Below are positions 28,075-36,572 of a DNA stretch of 64,000 bases, piece by piece (the stretch's first letter is position 1; each line of letters begins with the position of its first letter). Made by a program: the position numbers and the translations under genes. Origin of the DNA: Treponema sp. CETP13 (GTDB taxonomy: Bacteria; Spirochaetota; Spirochaetia; Treponematales; Treponemataceae); NCBI GenBank assembly GCA_001885315.1, contig MLPZ01000001.1:248001-312000 (forward strand), written 5' to 3'. The notes beneath the pieces were generated by a model, which worked only from the letters and a program-made list of their open reading frames with translations, was not told where the DNA came from and did no database searches.

Positions 28075-29445
28075 ATGAATAATTTTAGGAATGTGAATAA
28101 TACAGTAAATGCCTTTTTAGCACGCCACGGAATGGTTAATCCAAATATAAATTTTGTAATTGATGGCTTATTATATGATATGCAAAAAGGGTTGGACGAA
28201 GGTCCTGGGTTATCAGGGATGGATGCTAGTCAAGAAATGATTCCTACCTGGACAAATCCTCCTAAAAAAACTCCAAAAAATCAGAGTGTAATAGTTATAG
28301 ATGCGGGGGGTACAAATTTTCGTTCTAGTTTAGTAACTTTTGATGCAGATGGTAATCCGACAATAAGTAAACTAGAAAAAACCTCTATGCCAGGAATTGA
28401 TCATGAACTTAGCAAAAAGGAATTTTTTGACACAATTGCAGCTAATTTAGATCATCTTAAAAATAAAAGTGCTTACATTGGATTTTGTTTTTCATATGCA
28501 ATGGAAATGACTCCAGATGGAGATGGAAAAGTTATTAACTTTTCTAAGGAAATAAAGGCAAAAGAGGTAATTGGCTCTCTTGTCGGAGCGTCTCTTTCTG
28601 ATGCACTTGTTGCACGAGGTTGGAATCGTCCTAAAAAGATTATAATGCTAAATGATACCGTTGCAGCCCTTTTAGCAGGTGCAGCGACTGAAAATGGTGA
28701 ACGTTCATACAGTTCGTATATTGGTTTTATATTAGGAACAGGAATGAACGCTGCATATATTGAATCAGATTCGATAAAAAAACTTGAAGGTATTAAAGAC
28801 AGTGCTGGAAATCCACCTCCTCTTTCACAGATTATTGTTTGTGAGAGTGGCCTTTATAATAAAATTTATAGAAGTGATTTTGATAATGAGTTTGATAAAA
28901 CAACCAATACTCCAGGACGTTATGTTACCGAAAAAATGTGTTCTGGTGCGTATTTAGGACCTGTTGCAACCTTGGTTATTCGTTCTGCATGCTCCGAAGG
29001 TTTATTTAGTGATGCTTTTGTATCTAAATTTAACGAAGACTTTAATCAAAATAATTATTTTGATGCTTACGATATGGATCAATTTTTATATAAACCAGCA
29101 AAGAAAAACACAAAACTGGGGGCAATTGTTGCAACTGGCTCCGAGCGAGATGCTGCTACCTTAGCAGCACTTTTAGATGCTGTCATTAATCGAAGTGCGA
29201 GTCTTGCGACAGCTTTAATAGCCTCTGCTGTTATAAAAAGTGGTAAAGGTACAAATCCTGCAAAGCCTGTTTGTATTAACTGTGATGGGACAACTTTCTA
29301 TAAAACTCATAATCTAAATGCTCGCATACGTGGAAATTTAGATCAAATCTTGACACAACAACGTCATTTGTATTTTGAGATTGTATCTATTGAGAATGAT
29401 ATTACGCTTGGAAGTGCTGTAGCTGCGGCGGTAAATGCAAACTAG
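28075..29445 (+). CDS. Hexokinase, eukaryotic type
   Basis: Phosphorylates glucose or other hexoses with ATP, feeding glycolysis. The 456-residue product has the phosphate-1 motif VIVIDAGGTNFRSSLVTF, a sugar-binding GFCFSYAMEM segment, the phosphate-2-like LNDTVAALLAGAA with its catalytic Asp, and GFILGTGMNAAY. This arrangement is that of eukaryote-type hexokinases, also known in treponemes, and not of the short ROK glucokinases. AGGAG ends 7 bases before the ATG at 28075; an ATG 6 bases earlier is too close to that site. Confidence 0.92.
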   Translation: MNNFRNVNNTVNAFLARHGMVNPNINFVIDGLLYDMQKGLDEGPGLSGMDASQEMIPTWTNPPKKTPKNQSVIVIDAGGTNFRSSLVTFDADGNPTISKLEKTSMPGIDHELSKKEFFDTIAANLDHLKNKSAYIGFCFSYAMEMTPDGDGKVINFSKEIKAKEVIGSLVGASLSDALVARGWNRPKKIIMLNDTVAALLAGAATENGERSYSSYIGFILGTGMNAAYIESDSIKKLEGIKDSAGNPPPLSQIIVCESGLYNKIYRSDFDNEFDKTTNTPGRYVTEKMCSGAYLGPVATLVIRSACSEGLFSDAFVSKFNEDFNQNNYFDAYDMDQFLYKPAKKNTKLGAIVATGSERDAATLAALLDAVINRSASLATALIASAVIKSGKGTNPAKPVCINCDGTTFYKTHNLNARIRGNLDQILTQQRHLYFEIVSIENDITLGSAVAAAVNAN

Positions 29446-29488
29446 ATTTTAAAAGTTTAAATTTATAAGCGAAAAAAGGGGATGTAGA

Positions 29489-32400
29489 ATGATGCTTGGT
29501 GATAGATTACTAGTAAAGAAAGCTTTACGCATTTGTGTTTTGTATTTTTTATTGTTTTGTGTTCTTATATCACCAGTTCTAGGGGCTCAAATTTCGCTAC
29601 ATGAAAAAAAACAAGTTATTAAGACTGAACATTTTGATTTTATTTATTCGTTAGAATCAGAATATTCAGCTCAAACACTTGCAAATGTGGCGGAAGCTTA
29701 TTACCGTGAAATTACAGAAAAATTAAGTGTTCCAGATATGGATTTGCATATTCCTGTAACAATTACTCCCGAGAGTGATAGCCTTAATGGATACTTTACT
29801 CCTTTTCCATATAATCGCATTGTAATGTATGACACTGTAGCTTCAGCTGGGAGTCTACAAGTATTTTCTAATACATTGTGTTCAGTTTTTTATCATGAAT
29901 TAACACATGCCGTTAGTCTAAATATACGAAGTTCTTTTTGGAGTGGAATGGCAACTGTTTTTGGAGACATTCTTTCTCCTTCTTTGCTTATAAATTGCAC
30001 AACTAATTTTACAGAAGGCGTAACCGTATCTTTTGAAAGTGCCAATGGAGAAGGCAGACTTAATAATGCTTTTTCTACACAAATTATAAAACAGGCTAAA
30101 ATTGAAGGAAAATTCCCTTCTTTGTATGATGTAACAGGGGCACGTGATACCTATCCTAGTGGCAAATTACCATATATTTTTGGTGGTGCGTTTTCTAAAT
30201 ACTTACAAGAAACGTATGGTATACAAAAATATGCTGACTTTTGGGAGGAATGTGGTCGTTTACATTTGTATACAATTGATAGTGGTATTTTAAGACGGGT
30301 GTATAATAAAACAGGAACAGAGCTTTGGAATGATTTTTACGAATCTATTGTAATACCAGAAGATGCTAGAATTCCTGAACCGGCAAATAAGCTTGAAAAT
30401 TTTTCAGAACGTTCTTTCCCTCAAAATCTTTGTAGTGCAAGCACTGCAGAATGTGGATCTGTTTTATTATGGCAAGATGGAGCGACTGGTTCTATTTGGG
30501 GGGCAAAAAAAAGAACCCCTTTTTCTAATTACACTTCGTATAAACTTATTAGCAGTGTATTGAATGAACATATTTCAGTAAGTTCAGATGCTAAATATTT
30601 TACAGTTTCAGGTTTTACAAGAGAAAATAAACCTCAAAATGTGACTCAGATTTATAGACTTTCTGGGTTTGCAGATACGTTGCAGGCAACATATACAGGA
30701 ATTAAAATTCCTCAGTTACGAGATGCAGCTATTTTTAGATATAAAGAGTCAGAGAACTCTATTTCTACTTCTAATAATGATGTTATTTATGTGACAGGTG
30801 TTGAAACAAATTCTCAAAATTCTTCGCTTGTATTATATAAAGTTCATTTAGAAACAAAAGAAATTAAGAAAATACATTCCTTTAATTTTAATGCAAATCA
30901 AGTACCTTTTACACCAGCAGACGCTACAAACGGCAAAATTATTTTTTTACTTAAAGATGGCTTAGATTGGAAAATTGCATTATACGATGTAATTCAACAT
31001 ACCTGTGTAACATTTGATACTGGATTAGATATACAAGAGATGTCTGTTAGTGGTGATACCATATTACTTTCATGCGCTACAAAAGTTTCAGATAACGCAA
31101 ACTCTTATCCGTTTTATGCAAGCGTCAATCTAAATGATTTGATTACTGCTTGTGATCAAAAAAGTGTACTTGGTTTTTGTGGTGATAGTGTAGAGGATCC
31201 TCTTTGGACGGGGAATACAAAGTCAGCTGGACAGGTGAAAGCTCAGCTTTATACCGCCTCCTTTTCTGGGGCGGTTTATGAACCGGTACTTTGTGGTGAT
31301 GATGATATTTTTTATGTTTCACATTTTTATGATAATTGGCAATTATCACAGCTAAGTTTAAAGGAAGAACAAGCACGAATAGAAAAAGTCTCTCAAACTG
31401 TTTTTACCAATACTGTGTTTAGTCCCGCCGCAAAACAAGTTTATACAGCGAGTTCAGAAAAGTATAATCCTTTTTCATATATGTTTAATGGGGTCTTTAT
31501 TCCTTTTGCAGGATTTAATTTAAGTGAATTAACCTATATGGATTATTCTTCGGGTATAAGTCCTAGAACAGGTATTAGCTGGATTACAGAAGACCCTACC
31601 GAGCAATCTTTACTTCTGGCCGGAATTGGCTATGACTTTTTTACTAACAGTGTAATGGCAAATTTTTCTGCACTAGCGACAAATACGTATACGACTTATG
31701 GTTTTGATGGCCTTGTTGAAACGACGGGTAATAGTTTTGCAGGTTCAGCAGCTCAAGTTGATTTTTCTTATACAAAGCCTCTTGGTCTTTCATATTTTTA
31801 TTATATCTTGAATAACACGGCAGAATGGTTTTACAAAAATGAAGTTACTAGAGATACAAGTCTTATAGATTCTAATCAAACTTTTACAGATTTTTTGCAG
31901 TATATAGTTGATGAAAATCAATCTGTTTTAGGCCATTATTTAAGTAATTATACACAGACAGGTGTTTTATGGGAAAAAAATACTGGTATTACGCCTTTTC
32001 AATATTTAAATTTTTATGCTGGAATAGGATCTATGGAACAAAGCTATTCTTCGCAATATGATTGGAATGTTGCTACTACCACTTCTATTCATTTACCACA
32101 ATTATTGCCAATTAAGAATACAAAAAATATAACATTTAATTTACCAACGACTGCAAGTTTTTCGTATTATTTGATTAGTGCAAAAAATATAGATGATTGG
32201 GAAAAGTCAGACATTATAGGAGATTTTTCATCAACTGTGGTGCTCTTTTCGACAGAGATTCAAAAGGGTAATGCTATAATACCGGTATATACGAGAAGAT
32301 TTACAATAGATGGTGGATATGATCAAACTTTTTATACTGATTTTGCAGATAATGATATATGTTTGCATACCAAAACCTACTTTACTCAAACGTTTAATAT

Positions 32401-32509
32401 GGGCAGTGCTTGTTCGACTGGTTTTGATTTAGGTATGAAATTATCATATCATCCATTATATGATAATTCAAAATTTTCTTTTAATATTAGCTTTAATTTG
32501 AATAATTAA
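29489..32509 (+). CDS. Large secreted protein with HExxH metallopeptidase domain and C-terminal beta region
   Basis: The 1006-residue product has a signal peptide ending near LISPVLGAQ (residues 12-34). Residues 45-290 form a gluzincin-like domain with HELTH at 136-140 and a downstream TEG at 175-177 that could supply the third zinc ligand, as in MA-clan peptidases. The middle (about 330-640) has repeated strand patterns suggesting a TolB-like propeller. The last 300 residues are rich in aromatic alternating strands typical of an outer-membrane barrel. The function is unknown. AAGGGG precedes the ATGATG start. The flagellar promoter is embedded in its 3' end. Confidence 0.72.
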   Translation: MMLGDRLLVKKALRICVLYFLLFCVLISPVLGAQISLHEKKQVIKTEHFDFIYSLESEYSAQTLANVAEAYYREITEKLSVPDMDLHIPVTITPESDSLNGYFTPFPYNRIVMYDTVASAGSLQVFSNTLCSVFYHELTHAVSLNIRSSFWSGMATVFGDILSPSLLINCTTNFTEGVTVSFESANGEGRLNNAFSTQIIKQAKIEGKFPSLYDVTGARDTYPSGKLPYIFGGAFSKYLQETYGIQKYADFWEECGRLHLYTIDSGILRRVYNKTGTELWNDFYESIVIPEDARIPEPANKLENFSERSFPQNLCSASTAECGSVLLWQDGATGSIWGAKKRTPFSNYTSYKLISSVLNEHISVSSDAKYFTVSGFTRENKPQNVTQIYRLSGFADTLQATYTGIKIPQLRDAAIFRYKESENSISTSNNDVIYVTGVETNSQNSSLVLYKVHLETKEIKKIHSFNFNANQVPFTPADATNGKIIFLLKDGLDWKIALYDVIQHTCVTFDTGLDIQEMSVSGDTILLSCATKVSDNANSYPFYASVNLNDLITACDQKSVLGFCGDSVEDPLWTGNTKSAGQVKAQLYTASFSGAVYEPVLCGDDDIFYVSHFYDNWQLSQLSLKEEQARIEKVSQTVFTNTVFSPAAKQVYTASSEKYNPFSYMFNGVFIPFAGFNLSELTYMDYSSGISPRTGISWITEDPTEQSLLLAGIGYDFFTNSVMANFSALATNTYTTYGFDGLVETTGNSFAGSAAQVDFSYTKPLGLSYFYYILNNTAEWFYKNEVTRDTSLIDSNQTFTDFLQYIVDENQSVLGHYLSNYTQTGVLWEKNTGITPFQYLNFYAGIGSMEQSYSSQYDWNVATTTSIHLPQLLPIKNTKNITFNLPTTASFSYYLISAKNIDDWEKSDIIGDFSSTVVLFSTEIQKGNAIIPVYTRRFTIDGGYDQTFYTDFADNDICLHTKTYFTQTFNMGSACSTGFDLGMKLSYHPLYDNSKFSFNISFNLNN

Positions 32510-32526
32510 AAAGAATAGTGTATACT
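32498..32526 (+). promoter_or_regulatory. Promoter of the flbB-flgE motility unit
   Basis: TTGAAT (32498-32503), a 17-base spacer, TATACT (32521-32526). It overlaps the last codons of the upstream metallopeptidase gene and lies 33 bases before the GTG start of flbB. It looks like a housekeeping sigma-70 promoter. Confidence 0.65.
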
Positions 32527-32559
32527 ACATATTATTATTAAAATATTTAGGAGATTTTG

Positions 32560-33177
32560 GTGGCCCGAAAAGGTAATATTGGAAAAACTTTAGTACTTTT
32601 ACTACTCCTTATTATTCTTATAATGGGTGGAGCTCTATGGTTTGATTATTTAGGAGTTATAGATGCAAAAACTGTTTTTAACCCTGTTTATAGAATGGTA
32701 GGATTAGAACCGCAAACTTCAGAAAGTAATACAACTGGCTCTACAGTTCTAGAGGCTAATTTAAATGTAGATAGACTTGCTAAACGTCTAGAAGCACTAG
32801 AAATCCGTTCTCAAGAACTAAATAAAAGAGAAGAAGATCTCGTAACACAAGAAGAAAAAAACCTACAAATAGCATCAGATTTAGCAGATCAAAAAAAATC
32901 TCAAGAAGAAAGAGAAAAAACATTTAACAATCAAGTAAAAAAGTACGATGATAGAGAAGTAAACATCGTAGCAAATGCAGAAAATCTTTCTGGGATGGTT
33001 CCGACGCAAGCCGTTGCAATCATGTTAGAAATGGATGATCAGGATGTTATAGACATCCTTAGAAAAGTTGATGAGATGGCCGCAGAATCTGGAGAATCTT
33101 CCATGGTTTCTTATTGGTTATCTTTGATGCCTGCAGAGCGCGCAGCAGAAATCCAAAGGAAAATGCTGAGCAAATAA
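32560..33177 (+). CDS. flbB: FlbB, periplasmic flagellar collar protein
   Basis: The 205-residue product has an N-terminal transmembrane helix (LVLLLLLIILIMGGALWF), a long coiled coil (residues 65-135) and a C-terminal MgtE-N-like helical domain (MVPTQAVAIMLEMDDQDVID). This architecture and the position before fliK, flgD and flgE match spirochaete FlbB, shown in Borrelia to be a foundation of the periplasmic flagellar collar. GTG at 32560 is chosen because AGGAGA ends 5 bases upstream; a TTG one codon earlier is too close. Confidence 0.82.
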   Translation: MARKGNIGKTLVLLLLLIILIMGGALWFDYLGVIDAKTVFNPVYRMVGLEPQTSESNTTGSTVLEANLNVDRLAKRLEALEIRSQELNKREEDLVTQEEKNLQIASDLADQKKSQEEREKTFNNQVKKYDDREVNIVANAENLSGMVPTQAVAIMLEMDDQDVIDILRKVDEMAAESGESSMVSYWLSLMPAERAAEIQRKMLSK

Positions 33178-33178
33178 T

Positions 33179-33194
33179 CCGATGTTTACATCGG
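33179..33194 (+). promoter_or_regulatory. Hairpin overlapping the fliK ribosome binding site
   Basis: CCGATG-TTTA-CATCGG is a perfect 6-bp stem with a 4-base loop. Its 3' arm shares the GG at 33193-33194 with the GGAGG Shine-Dalgarno of fliK. Folding would partly hide that site; translation of flbB ending at 33177 could open it. Confidence 0.5.
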
Positions 33195-33203
33195 AGGAAA
33201 GCA

Positions 33204-34625
33204 ATGGATTGTGCCATAACGGCTTCAAAATTGTCGGATGTGCAAAACAATACAGCTCTTGCATCAAAGCAAAGTGCTGAAAAGTTTTCAAAAAATGAAT
33301 CTGATACTTCTTTTGCTAATTACTTACAAAAAGAACGAGAATCACAAAAGCAAGCTGAAAATTCTAGTAAAACAGAAGATTTAAAGAAATCGAAAGATAG
33401 TAATGATGCGAGTAAAACTGAAGAGTCTACCAAAAAATCTGATGATGTACAAAATTCTGATTATGAAAAAACTGCTACTCAGAATAATAAGGATACCATT
33501 GATAATTCAGACTCAAACACTTCTTCTAGTAATGAAAAACAGGTTCCAACCGAAAAATTAACAAATCTTAATTTAACAAATAAAACAGATACAAAAGAAT
33601 CTATTCAATCTGATAAAAAGGATATGAGTGATTTGGTGCAGACAAAAAAAACAAGTAAAACGGAGAGTAAGGACTCTTCCTTGTCTGATAAAACTACAGT
33701 GTCTAAAAAATCAAACACTCTTGAACAATTGGTAACTTCAGATTCAGATAAAGCTTTACTTACCGAGATAGGAAAAAAACTTTCAGTTAATACCGAAGAT
33801 ATAAAAAATAAGAAAGAGACAAAAACTACGGAAAGTGCAAATGATCAATTAGCTGTTTCAGGAAATTCTTCTACTGTAGCAGCGAAAACTCTTAATACAG
33901 CAGAATCTCTTATTGCAAGTTCGCAAAATATTAATGTAGATAAAAAATTAACAAAAGAAAGTAGTAAAGAAGATTCTATTATAAAAGTAGTGGATGAGCG
34001 ATCTGTTTCTGTCAATTCTCAAGATTCTGCATCGGATAAGATTGTTACAAGAGTAAAAACAGATGACAATGGGAATGCTCAAATGACTATGAATTTTACA
34101 GGAAATAATGGTTCACAAGCTACTTCAGAACAAGTTGTTACAGATGTCGCTACTCCTAATTCATTTTCTCAAATGTTAGATAATCAATTACAAACTAATA
34201 CACAGGAATTTGTGAAAGCCGGAACTATAGCATTAAAGGATAATAATCAAGGAACCATAAACTTAATTTTACATCCAGATGACTTAGGAAATGTTAAGAT
34301 TAATTTAGAAATTTCCGACAATGTATTAAAGGGTAAAATTGTTGTGGCTTCAAAAGAGGCTTACAATGCTTTTCAGAATAATTTGACCAATTTAAAACAA
34401 GCCTTTACTGCAAATGGATTTGATTCGGCTTCTTTTAATGTTACGTGGAGTGGCAGTGGCGCAGAGCAATCTTTTGGCGGTGGTCAAAATAACTCTCAAA
34501 GTGAAAGAAATCCTTTTGCACACTATTACGAAGATACTTTAACTGAAGATGATAGTGAGGAATCTTTGAGAATAAATGGGTCATATAATAACATAGATAG
34601 AAAATATATTGATATAACGGCATAA
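33204..34625 (+). CDS. fliK: Flagellar hook-length control protein FliK (spirochaete FlbC)
   Basis: FliK measures hook length and switches the export gate from rod/hook to filament substrates. The 473-residue product has a long, low-complexity N-terminal region rich in Lys, Ser, Thr and Asp, and a C-terminal Flg_hook domain (GTINLILHPDDLGNVKINLEISDNVL split here as LHPDDLGNVKINLEI). The pattern LxLxPxxLGxVxV is the family signature. GGAGG lies 6 bases before the ATG at 33204. It is followed 16 bp later by flgD. Confidence 0.88.
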   Translation: MDCAITASKLSDVQNNTALASKQSAEKFSKNESDTSFANYLQKERESQKQAENSSKTEDLKKSKDSNDASKTEESTKKSDDVQNSDYEKTATQNNKDTIDNSDSNTSSSNEKQVPTEKLTNLNLTNKTDTKESIQSDKKDMSDLVQTKKTSKTESKDSSLSDKTTVSKKSNTLEQLVTSDSDKALLTEIGKKLSVNTEDIKNKKETKTTESANDQLAVSGNSSTVAAKTLNTAESLIASSQNINVDKKLTKESSKEDSIIKVVDERSVSVNSQDSASDKIVTRVKTDDNGNAQMTMNFTGNNGSQATSEQVVTDVATPNSFSQMLDNQLQTNTQEFVKAGTIALKDNNQGTINLILHPDDLGNVKINLEISDNVLKGKIVVASKEAYNAFQNNLTNLKQAFTANGFDSASFNVTWSGSGAEQSFGGGQNNSQSERNPFAHYYEDTLTEDDSEESLRINGSYNNIDRKYIDITA

Positions 34626-34641
34626 GCCAAAGGAAAATGTG

Positions 34642-35082
34642 ATGACAGTAAATACAACAATGAGTGCATCTGATATAGCTCAAAATCAGCTAAAAATTGA
34701 TACATTCAACAAATCACTTGCTGTAAACGGACGTACGGCGACACAGGAATTGGGCAAGGACGATTTTTTATCATTACTGATAACACAGTTACAAAATCAG
34801 GATCCTTCTAGTCCTATGGAAAATACCGAGTTTATTTCACAAATGGCTCAGTTTTCTTCACTTGAACAGACTTCTAATATGAGTAATGGCTTTGCAGATA
34901 TGAAAAGCATGCTTGCGTCTTCTGAAGCCGTTGGAGCTATAGGACATAAAGTAGAGATAGTTTCTGGTGATGAAATTGTCACAGGTACTGTAGATGCTGC
35001 ATCAAGGGGTGACATTCCACAGGTTCAAGTTAATGGAAAATATTACAACATGGAAAACGTTAGAAGAGTTTACGGAAATTAG
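34642..35082 (+). CDS. flgD: Flagellar hook capping protein FlgD
   Basis: FlgD caps the growing hook. The 146-residue product carries the N-terminal signature [20 protein letters not shown] and [19 protein letters not shown]. It is shorter than E. coli FlgD and lacks its full C-terminal Tudor and FnIII domains, keeping only a small strand-rich end, as is common in spirochaetes. ATG at 34642 is preferred for its 7-base spacing from AGGA; a GTG one codon earlier is possible. Confidence 0.93.
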   Translation: MTVNTTMSASDIAQNQLKIDTFNKSLAVNGRTATQELGKDDFLSLLITQLQNQDPSSPMENTEFISQMAQFSSLEQTSNMSNGFADMKSMLASSEAVGAIGHKVEIVSGDEIVTGTVDAASRGDIPQVQVNGKYYNMENVRRVYGN

Positions 35083-35096
35083 GAGAGTTTAGCTAT

Positions 35097-36491
35097 ATGA
35101 TGAGATCTTTATATTCTGGTGTATCGGGAATGCAAAATCACCAAACAAAAATGGATGTAATAGGTAATAATGTATCTAATGTAAATACAACCGGTTTTAA
35201 ATACGGCCGAGTTAATTTTCAGGATATGATATCACAACAATTGTCAGGTGCATCTGCTCCTACAGAAGAAATAGGTGGTACAAATCCAAAAGAAGTTGGG
35301 CTTGGTATGCAGGTTGCAAGTATTGATACTATTTTTACGCAAGGGAATCTACAGAGTACGGGTGTTAGTACAGATCTTGCAATTCAGGGGAATGGTTTTT
35401 TTGTAATGAAAAATGGCGAAGAAACGTTCTATACTAGATCAGGATCCTTTGGGGTCGACGAAAACGGAACTTTACTAAATCCAGCAAATGGATTAAAAGT
35501 TCAAGGTTGGACGGCACAACAACAAGATGGCGAAATGATAATAAATACTGCAGGTATTCCAGGTGATTTAACTATTCCTGTTGGCCAAAAAGATCCGCCT
35601 GCAGCAACTCAAAATGTAAATTTTGCTTGTAATTTAAATAAAAGCACTCCAGAAATTCCCGAAGAAGGAGCTACTGACGCTGATATTTTAAAAGGAACTT
35701 GGGCTACAGAAACAAAAGTATATGATAGTTTTGGAAACACTCATACATTAAATGTAAGTTTTCAGCGTGTTACAGGAAGTGACAATCAATGGCAAGCAAC
35801 AGTAAATGTTGACCCTGATGCAGAAACTTCAACACAGACTAGAGTAGGACTAGGGACAACAGATGGTACAGAAAATACATTCATCTTATCTTTTGATAAC
35901 TATGGTACTTTAAGTTCTGTTACAGATAGTGCTGGAAATGTATCTAATGCTGATGGTGAAGTCATTATGCAAAGTAGTTTTAATGTTGCAGATTCAAATA
36001 ATGATGAAGATGGCAATCCAACACGACAAACAATTGATATTAATCTTGGAACGATTGGTAGTATGACAAATACAATAACACAAAGTGCCTCTAAAAGTAC
36101 TACAAAGGCTTTTTATCAAGATGGATATACACTTGGGTACTTAGATAGTTTTAAGATTGATTCAAGTGGAATTATTACTGGGGTCTATTCTAACGGTACT
36201 AAAAGAAGTCTTGGTCAAGTTGCTATGGCAAGTTTTACAAATCAAGGGGGACTTGAAAAAGCTGGGGATACAATGTTCCAAGAGAGTAATAACTCAGGAA
36301 TGGCAAAAATTGGTACTTCTGGAACAGAAGGTCGTGGTTCTTTATTGGCTGGCGCTCTTGAGATGTCAAATGTTGACCTTACAAGTCAATTTACTGATAT
36401 GATTACGACTCAAAAAGGGTTTCAGGCGAACTCTAAGACAATTCAGACAGCCGATACCATGTTAGAAACCGTAATGAGTTTAAAGAGATAA
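35097..36491 (+). CDS. flgE: Flagellar hook protein FlgE
   Basis: The 464-residue hook subunit begins [20 protein letters not shown] and has the rod/hook motif [15 protein letters not shown] and the C-terminal heptad region ([20 protein letters not shown]). Cys178 (VNFACNLN) and Lys165 (VGQKDPP) occur at the positions that form inter-subunit lysinoalanine cross-links in Treponema denticola hooks. It is followed by an intrinsic terminator, which is unusual inside a motility operon. Confidence 0.96.
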   Translation: MMRSLYSGVSGMQNHQTKMDVIGNNVSNVNTTGFKYGRVNFQDMISQQLSGASAPTEEIGGTNPKEVGLGMQVASIDTIFTQGNLQSTGVSTDLAIQGNGFFVMKNGEETFYTRSGSFGVDENGTLLNPANGLKVQGWTAQQQDGEMIINTAGIPGDLTIPVGQKDPPAATQNVNFACNLNKSTPEIPEEGATDADILKGTWATETKVYDSFGNTHTLNVSFQRVTGSDNQWQATVNVDPDAETSTQTRVGLGTTDGTENTFILSFDNYGTLSSVTDSAGNVSNADGEVIMQSSFNVADSNNDEDGNPTRQTIDINLGTIGSMTNTITQSASKSTTKAFYQDGYTLGYLDSFKIDSSGIITGVYSNGTKRSLGQVAMASFTNQGGLEKAGDTMFQESNNSGMAKIGTSGTEGRGSLLAGALEMSNVDLTSQFTDMITTQKGFQANSKTIQTADTMLETVMSLKR

Positions 36492-36523
36492 TTTATTTAA
36501 TTAGTTAATTGTATAAAATAGAG

Positions 36524-36560
36524 AAAAGATGTAATATTTAAATATTACATCTTTTTTTTT
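36524..36560 (+). terminator. Intrinsic terminator after flgE
   Basis: Perfect inverted repeat GATGTAATATTT/AAATATTACATC with flanking A4/T9, 33 bases past the flgE stop. It should end transcripts from the flbB promoter before the inserted peptidase gene. Confidence 0.8.
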
Positions 36561-36572
36561 GGAGCTAATTAT

